A DNA stretch of 64,000 bases from Ahaetulla prasina (taxonomy: Eukaryota > Chordata > Lepidosauria > Squamata > Colubridae): contig NC_080546.1 in NCBI RefSeq assembly GCF_028640845.1, positions 71,839,051 to 71,903,050 of the forward strand. The letters run 5' to 3'. The position numbers were made by a program, and so were the translations under genes. Each line of letters begins with the position of its first letter. Within the stretch, counting starts at the first letter, position 1. Shown piece after piece: positions 47,530-60,813 of the stretch. The notes under the pieces are model-generated. The model searched no databases and was not told where the DNA came from. It was given only the letters and a program-made list of their open reading frames with translations.

Positions 47530-49351
47530 ATATGAAAAATATATTCTGATAGATATATTGTAGATATATGTAAATATGTAGTTTACTTTACTTTACTGAC
47601 ATTGCACCCCGTACCACGAAGTTAAATGCCATCTTCAATGTACAACATACGTAAAAAAACTATAAAAATAAAATAAAAAGACACATAGTCTACATATACT
47701 TCCTCAGAAAAGTCAGCAGAAGGTGCTGAACAAAAGGAAGTTCCAAGGTAGCTAATCAAAGCCAAAAAGAAGTTAAGTAAACTAGAAAACTGATTTAATG
47801 GGGATATATAGAGAGACGCTATCTGTGCCTTCTTTCTCATCTCCATTTTCCTGCGATGGAAAAAAAAAAATCAGATGCATGGCACAGATAATTCGGCAGT
47901 GAACCCCAATGCATGTTTTATTATTTCTAACTAAAAGACTATTGATTATAACAGTTTCTATCCCACTTTTGCAATGCATATGTATCACACTATTTTACAA
48001 ATTTTAATATAAACACATTATTTAGAACGTTTCAAAGAAAAAAAAGCTTTAAAAAAGAGAAGTAAAAAGCAGGAAGAAGATATTTCTCAGCCAGTGGAAT
48101 AAATATTTTCCAAAAAACAATATTTTATTTGATAATGTAACACTATCAGAGAGGTTGCCAATTTAACTTCCTGAAATGGAAAATTCCTAAGTTCAGGCAC
48201 AACACTGAGAAGGTATTTCTTTGCTCTAATCAAATATACTTTTCACGTAGTTGGCAATAGAAAAGGGATTACCCTTTAGATATTAAGAAATGGCAAACTG
48301 ATATAAGAGGTTCCTTAGACTTGAGACTTTTTGGAGGTTAGTGGAACTTCACACTAAGATTGAATTATACTGAGGAGCAAACTGTTAGACAATATAGCTC
48401 TTATGGGAACACCATAATATGTTCAATCTTGCATATATATAACAGCATTCTTACTGTTAGGTTGTAAATTAGTGATATGTCTAAAGATTTTTCAAAATAT
48501 GCCCACATACACTGAATCTTAGTAATCCAACTTGAAAATAACTAAATTATATTTCATTTCATCAGAAAAAGAGAAACTTTGCACATCAACTTAAATAAAA
48601 TTGTCCTTCTGAAATCAATTTCTACAAAATAATCCGAAATGATAGCAAGGTACATTATATTAAGGATTTCTGAAAGGGCAACAGAATCAATGGATCCTTA
48701 AGTTATTGCTTCTGGGTAGAGCAATGAAGCTGGGTCAGTCTCAGGCCCAGAATTGAAACTAGGCTGAAATGGAACTACATAATCTATTTAATTTAAAAGT
48801 TCTGGACTTTAGGTACAATCTTATGCTCAAGTGAGATGCTCAAGAAAGGAAGGTTGCAGAGCAACTAGAAATAATTAGGGCTGGCTACAGTTTTATATCC
48901 AGTTCCAAAAAAAGGTTTACTTTTCTAGGTGCATCTTCCTGCACCCTTAGGGGGGGTGGGAAGTCTTATATTATTCCAGGATTCTGCCATTATCATTTTG
49001 CTTTGGAATTTTCAAGAAGGAATAAGCTTATCTGCATAGCAATGAAGTCCAAGTATTTTTTTTCTATTCTATTTCTATGTAGAACTGATGCTATTTTCTC
49101 CACAGCTGCCCAAACCATTCAATAAAACAATCAATAGCAAATCATAAACATGCCTAAAAGCAGCACAATAGGAGCTTTAATCCCATTCATGAGTGTACTC
49201 GCCTCCTTCCAAAGATGAAGATGGACTGGAAGGATTTTGTACAAGTAAATCCTACAATGCTCCTTAAGTACTATCAGGAAGAGGTGTTTGTATAACTCAG
49301 CAGGATTTTCCATTCTTCAGATCCCTTTTGCACTGCCTACCAACTTTCTAA
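47530..49351. other. Intronic sequence, unassigned
   Basis: AT-rich; no exon or named repeat recognised. Confidence 0.45.
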
Positions 49352-49358
49352 ACAAGAT

Positions 49359-49403
<45 letters not shown>

Positions 49404-49500
49404 TTTATTTATTTATTTATTTATTATTTCGACTTCTATACCGCCCTTCTCCTGAAGGACTCAGGGCGGTTTACAGCCAAGTAAAAAACCACAATACAAA
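49352..49500 (-). mobile_element. L2 3' terminus with (TTTA)n
   Basis: About 18 TTTA units, then cttctataccgcccttctcc and gactcagggcggtttacagc: the inverted L2 end. Only the last 70 bp of the LINE survive. Confidence 0.82.
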
Positions 49501-51635
49501 AGTTAAGAACATTGTCATATTGTTTTCTTTCATTATATGTGTTTATATATAATGTCGTGACAAAATAAATAAATAAAAAATAAATAGAAATTCACAGAGT
49601 GAATAAAATAGAAATTTGCAGTTCGAAAGGATTTGAACATTTTCAAAGCAATTCCAAATATGATTAAGAAATAAGACCCAATTGAGCTTTTGTTCATAAA
49701 AGGCTGTGTTATCACTGTAAACTTAAATAGATACCTCTCTACTCCCTGCCACTTAACTAATAATAAACCAACTGCAAAACCTCCTTTCTGAAGTCTATTC
49801 ATGCAGAGTGGCTGTCCAGCAGTCAACCAATGATCTTTGCCATAAATGTCACCCCACTTCAATAGGGAGCTCTAACTCACCATGGGACTTACCAAAAGTT
49901 CCATACATGTAGCTTCGGTATTTTCATGTCACAGTTATCTGACACCACACTAAATGACACCTAAATTTGGTTAGGTGTCAATATTTTAATTTTAACTGGT
50001 GTGTAAAACATTAACCTACTAGAACTCTATTTTGGCTCTTATGTTTATTACATTAACTAATGCTTTTAATAAGCTTATTGAGGTTTTTAAATATTCTTGA
50101 TTTCGTTTGCTATCTTGAAATGGCTTTCAGAAAAACAGATGTGACTAAGCTTCAAAAATAAACTTGCTAAAGCTCTAAAATAAAAAGAGGCACATTTTCT
50201 CTAAATTGTTCCCAGTATCCAGTTAAATGCCTATGTGAACCTGTAAGTAGGACATAGTATATAATTGGATCAATCTGCTCATGTCTCTTAGCAACTTATG
50301 CTGAGAATCGTGACATTCAGCTTGATATTGAAGGTCGTTGTGATTATAACTATTAATACTCTAATTGCTTATATATAAAACTAAGCAGAGGTGAATTCCA
50401 GAACGCCAGGAAATAGCAAGCTGTAGGCTAGATTATAACAATATTGGCACACACACAAATAAGCCTGGAACGAAAAAAAGGTTATCTCTAGAAACAATAC
50501 AACATTATTTTACTATAGAATAGAATGGAAAATATAGTCAGAGCAAATGACTAAAGTTTTTCTACAGACATAAATATCGCCTGGAAGAGAGTAGACCATG
50601 CACTGGGTTTAAATGAACAGAAATAATCATATTAGAATGCTTTCAGTCTATATTACCTCAACATTTTTACCTTTGTTCCCTGAATTTCACAATATCTAAA
50701 TTTAAAATTATCAATCTGGAAGAATATAAATATTTAATGCAATATATATTTGGGTTACTGAAATACAGACAAACCAACACATGCAGTCTAATCCTTCCTT
50801 TGTAGAAGAAAATGCAGACATTTCATTCTATTCTATATCATTTACTAATCTCTCATTTCAATTACTTGCAACTAATTATATTCCCAATAGCAGTACTTTC
50901 TAATAGGTTATATAACTCATTTCCCTTTGATAAAGGGAAATGAGGTACCAGTAGTAAGAAAGTTGCTTTCAAAAACTTACTTTTTATATAATTTGTCTGA
51001 CTAAGTAGTACCTAAATGCTATGTGCCCCAACAGTCTATAAAAATACATTGATACGCTGATCCAGACATAAATCATCCTAGGATGAAATACTTAAATACT
51101 TATAAAGCTTTGTGAAAATTATTTTCTTGTAAAAAAACTTGTAAGAAAATATAATATAAATCCATGTACTTGTTGGTAAGAGTTAAGAAAAAAAATAGTC
51201 TGGCAAGAAGAAATTTAAAAGGGGCTGATTAAAGGATAAAAAGAATAAAAAGATCATTTAGTGTGTATGTCAAATAAGAACAAGTTTGAAATTTGAAATT
51301 CAAAGAAAAATTTAACACATATAGCTTGCAAAAAATAATCATATGCATGAAAGTTTATTCTCATCATGATATTACAGGATATGTGGCTTTTTTTCAAACT
51401 TTAATTAATTTCATCAGTGAATATTAGGGATGTATCCTTATTGGGTGTGAATCCTGTCATAGTGTAGAATGGACAATTTAGGATGGTTTTTAACTTTCTT
51501 AAGTACCAACCCTAATGCTCTAACAAATTCGTTCCTAATTCCTAGAAATTATTTTCTATCTAGGGAGAATACGTAACTTTGGTCATCGGTGTGGAAATCT
51601 AACTCCATCTCCTCAGATACATTTTAAGAATATAG
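49501..51635. other. Intronic sequence, mostly unassigned
   Basis: A short tatataatgtcgtgacaaaa plus AAAT run (about 49545-49590) resembles the 3' terminus of the LINE at 27490-30377. The rest shows nothing I recognise. Confidence 0.45.
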
Positions 51636-51637
51636 AA

Positions 51638-51660
51638 TAGAATAGAATTCTTTATTGGCC
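51638..51660. repeat. Short (AGAAT)n tail of Rex1
   Basis: agaatagaatagaattcttt at the 3' end of the minus-strand Rex1, the same pentanucleotide as on CR1 tails here. Confidence 0.85.
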
Positions 51661-52014
51661 AAGTGTGACTGGACATACAAGGAATTTGTCTTGGTGCATA
51701 CGCTCTCAGTGTACATAAAAGAAAAGATACATTCATAAAGAATCATAAAGTACAACACATAATGATAGTCATAGGGAATATAATACAATTCAATATAATT
51801 CTTAAGTCAATATAATTCTTAAGGATACCAGCAACAAGGTTACAGTCATACAGTCATAAGTGGGAGGAGATGGGTGATAGAAACAATGAGAAGATGAATA
51901 ATAATGCAGACTTAGTAACTAGTTTGACAGAGTTGAGGGAATTATTTGTTTAGCAGAGTGATGGCGTTTGGGAAAAAACTGTTCTTGTATCTAGTTTTTC
52001 TGGGGTGCAGTGCT

Positions 52015-52224
<210 letters not shown>

Positions 52225-52256
52225 TGTTTTCTGAGGTTTTCACGGGTGTTTGTATG

Positions 52257-52344
52257 TAGGTCTTTGATTGTTCGGGTTTTCTCCCGTGTAAAATTGGAAG
52301 TGTCCAATTTTACACGGGAGAAAACCCGAACAACCAAAGACCTA
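52257..52344. mobile_element. Shortened Penelope-type foldback, 42-bp arms
   Basis: Arms 52257-52298 and 52303-52344 match at 41 of 42 positions around the loop agtg. Same terminal sequence as the foldback at 47258 (ggtctttg...cgggttttct...taaaattgga), lacking the hammerhead part. Flanked by TA on the left and CACATA repeats on the right (52345-52400). Confidence 0.8.
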
Positions 52345-53479
52345 CACACACATACATACACACACACACATACACACACACACATACACACACATATATA
52401 TGGAAGGCAGGTTGGTAGTAACCTCCCATCACTATGTGGATTCATCATTATCACTGTTGTATCATCTGCAAACTTCAGTAGTTTAACAGATGGGTCATTT
52501 GAGATGCAGTCATTGGTATATATAGAGAGAAGTAGAAATAGCACACAACCTTGTGCAGTCTCTGTGCTAATTGTACAGGTATCTGATATGATTCTGCTTA
52601 GCTTCACCTGCTGCTTCCTGTCTGTTAGGAAGCTTATGATCCATTTACAAGTGTGTTCAGGTACTGCTAGCTGGTTTAGCTTAGTTATAAGAGTGTCTGC
52701 AATGATGGTGTTGAATGTCTACAAAGAGGACCCTTGCATAAGTCTTTGGAGATTCAGAATGTTATAGGATGTAGCGCAGAGTCATATTAATAGCATCGTC
52801 TGTTGATCTATTTGCTCGCTATGCAAATTGCAGGGGTCTAACAGTGGATCCGTGATGGTTTTCAAGTGAGACAGCACCAGCCTTTCATAGGTTTTCATAA
52901 CTACAGATGTTAGAGCAACTGGTCTGTAGTCATTCAGTTCCTTGATGGTGGGCTTCTTCGGCACTGGGATGATACAGCAAGAAGGAACATAGCACATCTT
53001 CAGCAATTTATTGAAGATACAGGTATTGTATTGGTCAATTGTTCAGCACAGACCTTTAAGCAAAAAGGAGTTATCTTGTCTGGGCTTGGAGCTTTTCCTG
53101 GCTTTTGTTTGTGAAATAGATCTTAACTTCCTTTTCTGTGATCACTAGGGGTTGTGAACTCAATGGGATGGAGTCAGTTGTTGTTAGTGTGTCTGAGATG
53201 GGGGTTGTGGAGATAGGTGTCTATAGTTTCCTTTCATACCTGCAGTAAAACACGTTCAGGCCATCTGCCAGTTGTTGATTTCCTTCAGCCATAACCGGTG
53301 ATATTTTAAAGAGTTTTCCATATGTTTGCTGGTTCATTTGTTGAGAACTGATTTTTTAGCTTTTCAGAGTAGTTTCTTTTTGCTGCTCTGATCTCCCTTG
53401 TTAATACATTTCTGGCCTGATTGTACAGCATTTTATCACCTTTTCTGTAGGCTTCCTCTTTGGAACAATGTAGCTGCTT

Positions 53480-53756
53480 TGTTCGAATAGCGTGGAGGAA
53501 CCAGGCAGAGGCTTGACTTCAATAACAACGGTTTATTCATTAACAATCAAAAAGTTAACGAGGCAACTTCGCGCGGTAAGGATTCCTGTCAGAACTATTG
53601 CCATCTGACAAATCCTTAAATAGCGAGCTGTCAGATGGAGTAAACGAATGGGAGACTGCAGTTTCTCCCGCTCATTTGGCTACATGCCTCTTAGCCAATC
53701 CAGGAGAAGCTGCAGCCTGCCTGGAGCCACGCGGTCATAAGTGCGAGGACTCAACA
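53480..53756 (-). mobile_element. 3' LTR of Ty3/gypsy element, 277 bp
   Basis: Plus-strand ends TGTTCGAATA and ACTCAACA give TGTT...AACA inverted termini. On the minus strand a TATTTAAGG box lies near 53617 and AATAAA at 53532-53537, followed by about 50 bp of R-U5. The purine tract GGGTGGGAAGGGG on the minus strand immediately precedes it (53757-53769). The LTR end joins Rex1 coding sequence directly. Confidence 0.85.
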
Positions 53757-56228
53757 CCCCTTCCCACCCGAATCGCACATGTGTAGTTATCTAAATATGC
53801 CGGTCTGCGCTGACTCCACCCCGAGCATCTCAGTTCAGGGCTAATCGCCGGCGGAGGAGGAGCCAGGTCCGGAATGGCGGGTTTTTCCAACGGCGTGTCT
53901 ACGGAATTGGTAGGGCGCCCCTTGGAGATGGGAAGACTCGGTTCCTCAGGTAAGTCAGGCATTGAGAGTGATTCGGGCGGAGACGCTTGCTGAGCCTCGG
54001 GCTGGATTGGAGGTCCCCCAGGGTGTGGAATATCCTGGTAGTGAGGCCGGGCCTGCTCGGAAGTCGCGTGGTCTTCTGCATTCCTCCGGAGTTGATTTAC
54101 ATGCCGGCGCCAGGTTCACCCATCGTCAGGCATCAGTTAGGTGTATTACGTGCCCCGGTAGCGACCCGACCCATAGTTTTGCGCATAAACCCATTCCCCC
54201 AGGCAAAATCCTCGGCCCAAACAAGGGGCTTCGTGGCGAGCTTCAGGGGCATAAGTCGGGTGCAATGGGTCAAGCGTTGTCCTGAGCTTGCGTCCCATGA
54301 GTAACTCCGCCGGATTTGCTTGGTTATGGGGCTTGGGGTCGTATGCTGTGCCAGGAGGTACTGGCAGATGCTATGGTGCTAATTTGAGGGGCCCATACAC
54401 CCTAAAGCGTCCTTGGCCAATCAAACGGCCTGTTCTGCCAGACCATTGACAGCTGGGAGACTCGGCGCCATGAGAGCATGGCAGATGCCCAACCTGGCCA
54501 GAAACAGCTCGAAGGGTGCTGCTGTAAACTGGGGCCCGTTATCACTGACAAGGGTATCGGGCAGACCATGGGTAGTGAATATTTTCTCTAGTGTCTTAAT
54601 CACTACTACAGTAGTGGATTACATTAGTGATAATTCAACCCACTTTGAGTAGGCATCCACCAAGACGAGGAAGGACTGACCCTTGAAGGGTCCCGCAAAA
54701 TCCACATGTACTTGGGCCCAAGGTGCCTGAGGCCTGTCCCACTCTTGGACAGGGGCAGTTGGAGGGGCGGATCTGGATTGTTGACAGGGCTGGCAGTGAG
54801 CCACCCATTCCTCTATGTCCCTTTCCAAGCATGGCCACCATACATAACTGCGGGCCAACGCTTTCATGCGCATGATGCCGGGGTGGGCATCGTGGTGAGT
54901 GGACAGCACCTGGGATCTGAGTTTGGGGGGAACTACTAGTCGCTATCCCCATAGCAGACAACCCCGCAGCACAGAAAGCTTGTGCTGTCGGTGAGGGTAT
55001 GGAAGGAACTCCGGCGCAACCGGCTCAGATGGCCAGCCTCGGCGCACCCAATTTAGGACCCGAGACAGGACAGGGTCGCAAGCTGAAAGGGAGCTCACGT
55101 CCCGAGCAGATATAGGCAAGGAGGACTCCTCTACCAGAAAAACAGTGGGTGCAGGGGCAGGGTCAATGACCGGATCAGGCAAGGGGCAACAGCTGAGGCA
55201 TCAGCATGCCCCAATAGTCGACCAGGCTTATAAACAAGGAGATAGGAGTAGGCGGTAAGAAACTCCACCCAACGGGACACACAGCAGAAAAGGAGCCTTA
55301 GAATCCAGCAACCTATGGAGCGGCTCCACAACAGATGCCTTATGGTGCAAAAAAAATAGCGTAAAAATTTAGCAAGCCCAGGAATGCCTGCAATTGCTGC
55401 TTATTCTGTGGAGTTGGTGCGTTCTTGATGGCAGCAATCTTAGAGGGCGTGGGGTGGACGGTGTGGGGTGGAGCAATCTTAGAGGGCGTGGGTAGTCAAC
55501 CAGGAATCCAAGGAACTCAACTTTGGAAACCCCTATCTGGCATTTATTTCTCCTAAGCTTGAGCCCTACGTGACGAAACCTAGTGAGTACCGCCCTCAGT
55601 TTACCGCCCTCAGTTTACCGATGAATTCTGATAGGTTGATGGCAGCTATCAGGATGTCATCAAAATAAGGTACAACCCCTGGCAGCCCCTGAAGCAAACG
55701 CTCCATGAGGCTCTGGAAGATGCCACTAACTCCGAATTGGAGTCGGTTACACCTGAACGCACCTCTGTGTGTAACATTCGTCTGGGCCATGGCAGTGTGC
55801 TCATCAACAGGGAGCTGCTGGTATGCCTGCGCCAGGTCCAGCTTGGCCAAAATGCGACCCCGCCCCAGGGAATCGAGCAAATGCTGAACCACTGGCACAG
55901 GGTAGGGGTTTGCCTGCAGCGCCCTGTTAATGGTACATTTGTAATCGGCACATATTCTTATAGAACCGTCCTGTTTAAGGGGTATGACTATCGAGGTCTC
56001 CCAATTTGAGTGATCTACTGGCTCGAGTACGCCCTGAGAGATGAGCTTATCTATCTCCCGGTCAACCTTGGGCAGAAGCGCCAACGGCACCCTTTGAGGT
56101 TTCAGCCAGATGGACACCACCTGAGGATCCAGATTAAAAGAAATGGGGCGCCCCGTATATTTACCAAGGGTGCTGTCGAAGACATCGGCAAATTCACTAG
56201 CCAGCAAGGTCCGGGTGTCCAGTACTGT
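53757..56228 (-). mobile_element. Ty3/gypsy pol (RT, RNase H end, integrase), 5'-truncated
   Basis: Minus strand, in order: RT with VDREIDKLISQGVLEPVDHS, GSIRICADYKCTINRALQAN, LAKLDLAQAYQQLPVDEHTA and a VVPYFDDILIA active site (Y/F-x-D-D); RNase H end (VEFLTAYSYLLVYKPGRLLG HADAS-like); integrase zinc finger (H-H ... CQPCQQSR) and core (VHVDFAGPFKG, LVSDNGPQFTAAPFE). Several frameshifts. gag, protease and the 5' LTR are absent: the sequence starts inside pol at 56228, fused to Rex1 codons. Confidence 0.9.
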
Positions 56229-56734
56229 GGACCAAGCTGTGAACCAAGGTTTGTTGTTACTGTATATTCGCAAGTTCCTGGTCGATACACATAGGTCTTC
56301 ACAGAAGCTGACATATGATGTTACAGTATCTGTGAGTTCATCTAAGTCTGCAGAGGTACTTACAAAAACATTGCAATCAATGTAGTCAAGACAGGCCTGT
56401 AGCTTTAACTTTGCCTCCTCCGTCCAGGTCTTCACTGATTTAATTGTTGGTTTTGTGGTTTTAAGTCTTTTCTGTAAGCAGATATAAGGTGAATCATACA
56501 ATGATCAGAGTGTCCCACAGCTGTTCATGGTAAGGTCCGATAAGCATCTTTTAGTGTTGTGTAAAGTATTCTTGTAAAGTCTAAAGTATTCTTGCCTCTA
56601 GTGGGACAACTGACATGCTGAAAGTATTTTGGTAGCTCTTTCCTTAAATTTGCCTTGTTTAGATCTCCCAAAATAATGGCCAGTGAATCGGGGTATTTGG
56701 CTTTAGCCTCCATAATCTTAAGTACCCAATGACC

Positions 56735-56858
56735 CAGTGGTGGGATTCAGCCAGTTCGCACCACTTCGGGAGAACTGGTTGTTAATTTTCTGAGCAGTTT
56801 GGCAAACTGGTTGTTGGAAGAAATCATTAGGGCAGAGAACCGGTTGTTAAATTATTTG
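56735..56858. mobile_element. hAT-like MITE, 124 bp
   Basis: Starts CAGTGGTGGGATTCA; contains three ggttgtta blocks. Exact 8-bp target duplication caatgacc (56727-56734, 56859-56866). The right terminus (ttaaattatttg) poorly matches the left, so it may be a variant or truncated end. Confidence 0.78.
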
Positions 56859-57078
56859 CAATGACCTATGTAGTTTTGCATTCCTTTTTATGTAAGGAGG
56901 GGGGAAATGGGCAGTTAAGAAATATGAAATATAAATAAATAAATAACAGAAAAATAAATAAATATAACAAAGTATCACTAAATAAAATAGATATAAAGCC
57001 AATAAACCATGCCTATTGTACAGTATTTTTCTGCAATTGATACTGATGTCTCATTAAGCAGTATCCAGTGAGCAAAAC

Positions 57079-57432
57079 CAGAGGTGGCACACACAGTCCT
57101 CTCTGCTCCCTCATGCGCCGTTGCCCCATGTCAGATATCTGTGGCGTTTCTTTCGTGAGTTTCTGTTTCCCTGCAAATGACAAAACAGAAGCTCGTGAAA
57201 GAAACACCATGCTGCCAGTGTTGAGATGCCGCTCCTGCCAACCAGCTGGTCTTTGGGTCTCTGCTGCGCATGTGTGCATGCCTGCACATGCACACGTTCC
57301 TGCCTGTCCATGCATGCTTACATTCATGCATGTTCCCGCACGCATGTGTGCACATACATGCACACCTTTCAGTTTATGCATGTGCACTCAAAGTTTGGGC
57401 ACTTGGTGTCTAAAAAATTCATCATCACTGCC
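57079..57432. mobile_element. Probable non-autonomous DNA element (ends in ATCATCACTG)
   Basis: GC-richer block with an internal inverted repeat (gcgtttctttcgtgagtttc / gctcgtgaaagaaac), TGCATG-rich repeats and a terminus ttcatcatcactg. Left end cagaggtggcac. No target duplication found. Open frames here translate alternating CA/TG-rich sequence. Confidence 0.5.
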
Positions 57433-57973
57433 TTATACCATGATGAATTTGTGGTAGCCATTAAAATTGCAAGTCTGTTATTTCTATAGGAGATAATCCA
57501 AGTTATAGAATAAAATATTATATTGTCCTACAAATAAGGACAAAAGAACAAAATGTGAAGAATAAGAAGTTCTGAGAAAAAAGATTTTTAAGCAAATTCA
57601 ATTAATGATATGATGGACTGAGCAACATTTAAAGGGCATATATTTTTTAAGAACGTAGTATAAGCTAAATAAGAAGCAGGATAATATTGCCAGTGAGCAC
57701 ATCAAAAACCAGGGAGTTGAAGATATGAAGCAGCGCTTGAAAATTTGTCATACATATTAATTAAAGCATGCAGACCTGTATACATATTACACATTACATA
57801 TTACCCAACAGATAAAGATAATAAATGTGACAGAAACAAGGGGATTTGAAGCAGCCTTCATGCATGTGGAATGCAAATTTCATTATAGAATAAAAGCAAG
57901 AAGGTAGACTCTTCAGAAGTCTTTTGTAACATATTAGATCAAAGGACCTTTTATAAAAAAAAGCTTTGAAAAC

Positions 57974-58960
57974 ATGTGCTATATGTTTCTGTCTAAAAGT
58001 TTCATAATATAAATTCGTATAAAAATCTCAAAATTATAAATGCTAACTATATACCACATGAAAAGGAAATTGTAGTAAATAACTACTAAGATCTTGAGTA
58101 ATTAATAATAAGGAAAATTAATTCCTGAAAAAAATACTTGTCCATGTTTCGATGTATTTTTTTTTTGTTTTAAAAGTTTTCAAATTCTTATTTGAATGTG
58201 TTGCATAACACATTGGTCTTAAGTATAATGTGCAGCATTATATTTATATATATTATTATTTTATATGTGCTTTTTAGTACTATAAAATATCGCACCAAAA
58301 ATAGTTTGGCCAAGAAAAAGTTGTTCTGTTATGATATTGGAAGTACACTTTCTTCTTCTGCAATCTAGTCAGTGTATGTTGATAAGTTGATAACTATGGC
58401 ACTTTAGTAAAGTTTTATCCTAGTATTATTTCATTGCAATTATAAATCTAACATATAATTGTTGTCAATATATGGATGCTTATTTACATCCTTTGAAGTT
58501 CTTCATACTCTCCTATTGCTATATAAAATTTGAAAGAAAGACCTGAGCACTGAGTGACAGGGTGAGCTCGCATCACTTGCCCCAGCTCCTGCCAATCTAG
58601 CAATTCAAAAGCATGCAAATGCAAGTAGATAAATAGGTACCACTTCAGTGGGAAAGTAACAGCATTGTGCATGCCTCAGGATATAGTCATATTGGCCATA
58701 TGATCACAGAAATGTCTTTGGAAAATATTGGTTCCCTCAGCTAAGAAACCAAGATGAGCAGGGAAAATCTTTACCTTTTCAATAAATTATAATAACACCT
58801 TAAATATAATCATATTCATTTAAATCCTAGTGGAATAAAAACCAGATGGATGAATAAAGAAACTACTTTGGGACTTATTGCACAGATCATGAGAAACTGG
58901 AAACTAAGAAACTAAAATTGGACAGTAAAAACATTTTGAATATTATTAGTTTTGAGAAAC
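57974..58960. repeat. Tandem duplication A, copy 1 (987 bp)
   Basis: Nearly identical to 58961-59947. Contains a partial Sauria SINE. The junction between copies carries gagaaac / gaaaac microhomology. Confidence 0.93.
58545..58778 (+). mobile_element. Sauria SINE without tRNA head, in copy A1
   Basis: gggtgagctcgcatcacttg, cagctcctgccaatctagca, ggccatatgatcacagaaat and tail aaaatctttacctttt. 5'-truncated. Confidence 0.82.
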
Positions 58961-59947
58961 ATGTGCTATATGTTTCTGTCTAAAAGTTTCATAATATAAA
59001 TTCGTATAAAAATCTCAAAATTATAAATGCTAACTATATACCACATGAAAAGGAAATTGTAGTAAATAACTACTAAGATCTTGAGTAATTAATAATAAGG
59101 AAAATTAATTCCTGAAAAAAATACTTGTCCATGTTTCGATGTATTTTTTTTTTGTTTTAAAAGTTTTCAAATTCTTATTTGAATGTGTTGCATAACACAT
59201 TGGTCTTAAGTATAATGTGCAGCATTATATTTATATATATTATTATTTTATATGTGCTTTTTAGTACTATAAAATATCGCACCAAAAATAGTTTGGCCAA
59301 GAAAAAGTTGTTCTGTTATGATATTGGAAGTACACTTTCTTCTTCTGCAATCTAGTCAGTGTATGTTGATAAGTTGATAACTATGGCACTTTAGTAAAGT
59401 TTTATCCTAGTATTATTTCATTGCAATTATAAATCTAACATATAATTGTTGTCAATATATGGATGCTTATTTACATCCTTTGAAGTTCTTCATACTCTCC
59501 TATTGCTATATAAAATTTGAAAGAAAGACCTGAGCACTGAGTGACAGGGTGAGCTCGCATCACTTGCCCCAGCTCCTGCCAATCTAGCAATTCAAAAGCA
59601 TGCAAATGCAAGTAGATGAATAGGTACCACTTCAGTGGGAAAGTAACAGCATTGTGCATGCCTCAGGATATAGTCATATTGGCCATATGATCACAGAAAT
59701 GTCTTTGGAAAATATTGGTTCCCTCAGCTAAGAAACCAAGATGAGCAGGGAAAATCTTTACCTTTTCAATAAATTATAATAACACCTTAAATATAATCAT
59801 ATTCATTTAAATCCTAGTGGAATAAAAACCAGATGGATGAATAAAGAAACTACTTTGGGACTTATTGCACAGATCATGAGAAACTGGAAACTAAGAAACT
59901 AAAATTGGACAGTAAAAACATTTTTAATATTACTCGTTTTGAGAAAC
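58961..59947. repeat. Tandem duplication A, copy 2 (987 bp)
   Basis: Same length as copy 1; differences seen include agatgaatag for agataaatag near 59616 and three changes in the last 30 bp (taatattactcg for gaatattattag). Confidence 0.93.
59532..59765 (+). mobile_element. Sauria SINE without tRNA head, in copy A2
   Basis: Duplicate of 58545-58778 by the local tandem duplication, not a second insertion. Confidence 0.82.
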
Positions 59948-60813
59948 ATTTTCATTTAAGTTGAATTTAGATTTCCCAGAGAGAACTGGTCAATGCATTT
60001 AAAAATGCATTTCCAGCCATTTGTTGGTTAATAGAACTCAAACTAATATTGTTTAGGCATGATCATAGATCTTTATACATAATAACATGTGAATAGTACA
60101 TCATTTTATCTTTGGATTTTAGGTTCATTCATATATCAAACATCAGCAGTGAAGTACCAGCACAAGCTCAAACGACATATTAGATGAATATATCTGAACA
60201 GAATAGAAAATATGTCACTCAGAGAAATCAAGATATCAAAACTGTGCAGTGGACCTGGGTTTGCCTCCATCCTTTTACCTGAACACAAGAGGTTAGTTAA
60301 CAGGGAGTATTTGAATATGTATGGCATGCTGTCATTGAAATAAAAACTCTGCCTATGAAAGAAGCCTATTCAAAATGCAAAAATAAAGAATGTGTACTGT
60401 GGTATTTAGATGGATTTTAATTCAGTGCGAAAATGACAGCTAAGAAAGAATGAACAGGAAGCTGATAGAATTTACATATGCTGGTGAACTTGGATTGAAG
60501 AAAGAGAAATCATTTGAGTGAAAGATAATCATCAATAATGTTTAAAGCAACTGGAATGTGTTTTACTAGCAGAAGAGGCAGATCAGTGAGCAGATTAATT
60601 TAGAAAAATGTTAAAATACCAGTCACTGAAAAGTATGCCAAGTATTATGTCCACTCAAACTACAATCCTATCAAAGTTTGCAAATTAAGACTGGTTTCAT
60701 ATAGATAACTAGTTCATGCATTCATGCATTCTTCCTGACTGTTAATTAATGGTGGGTAAAACATTTGTGTGACCTCTATCAATAGCTAAAGATTGCATGG
60801 TGGCTTGGAAAAC
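59920..60813. repeat. Tandem duplication B, copy 1 (894 bp)
   Basis: Nearly identical to 60814-61707; overlaps the last 28 bp of copy A2. A short frame on the minus strand (60136-60327) is repeated with it but shows no domain. Confidence 0.93.

Noticed and set aside
52230..56734. A protein-coding fusion of Rex1 and gypsy sequence (301-residue frame at 55596-56501)
   Set aside because: The open frame across the junction is accidental: the left half is Rex1 linker, the right half truncated gypsy RT, and both continue into frameshifts.
57013..57457. Overlapping open frames of 124 and 129 residues on both strands, Cys/His-rich
   Set aside because: They arise from TGCATG/CACATG-rich alternating repeats within a probable DNA element; the Cys/His spacing follows the repeat and not a zinc-finger pattern.
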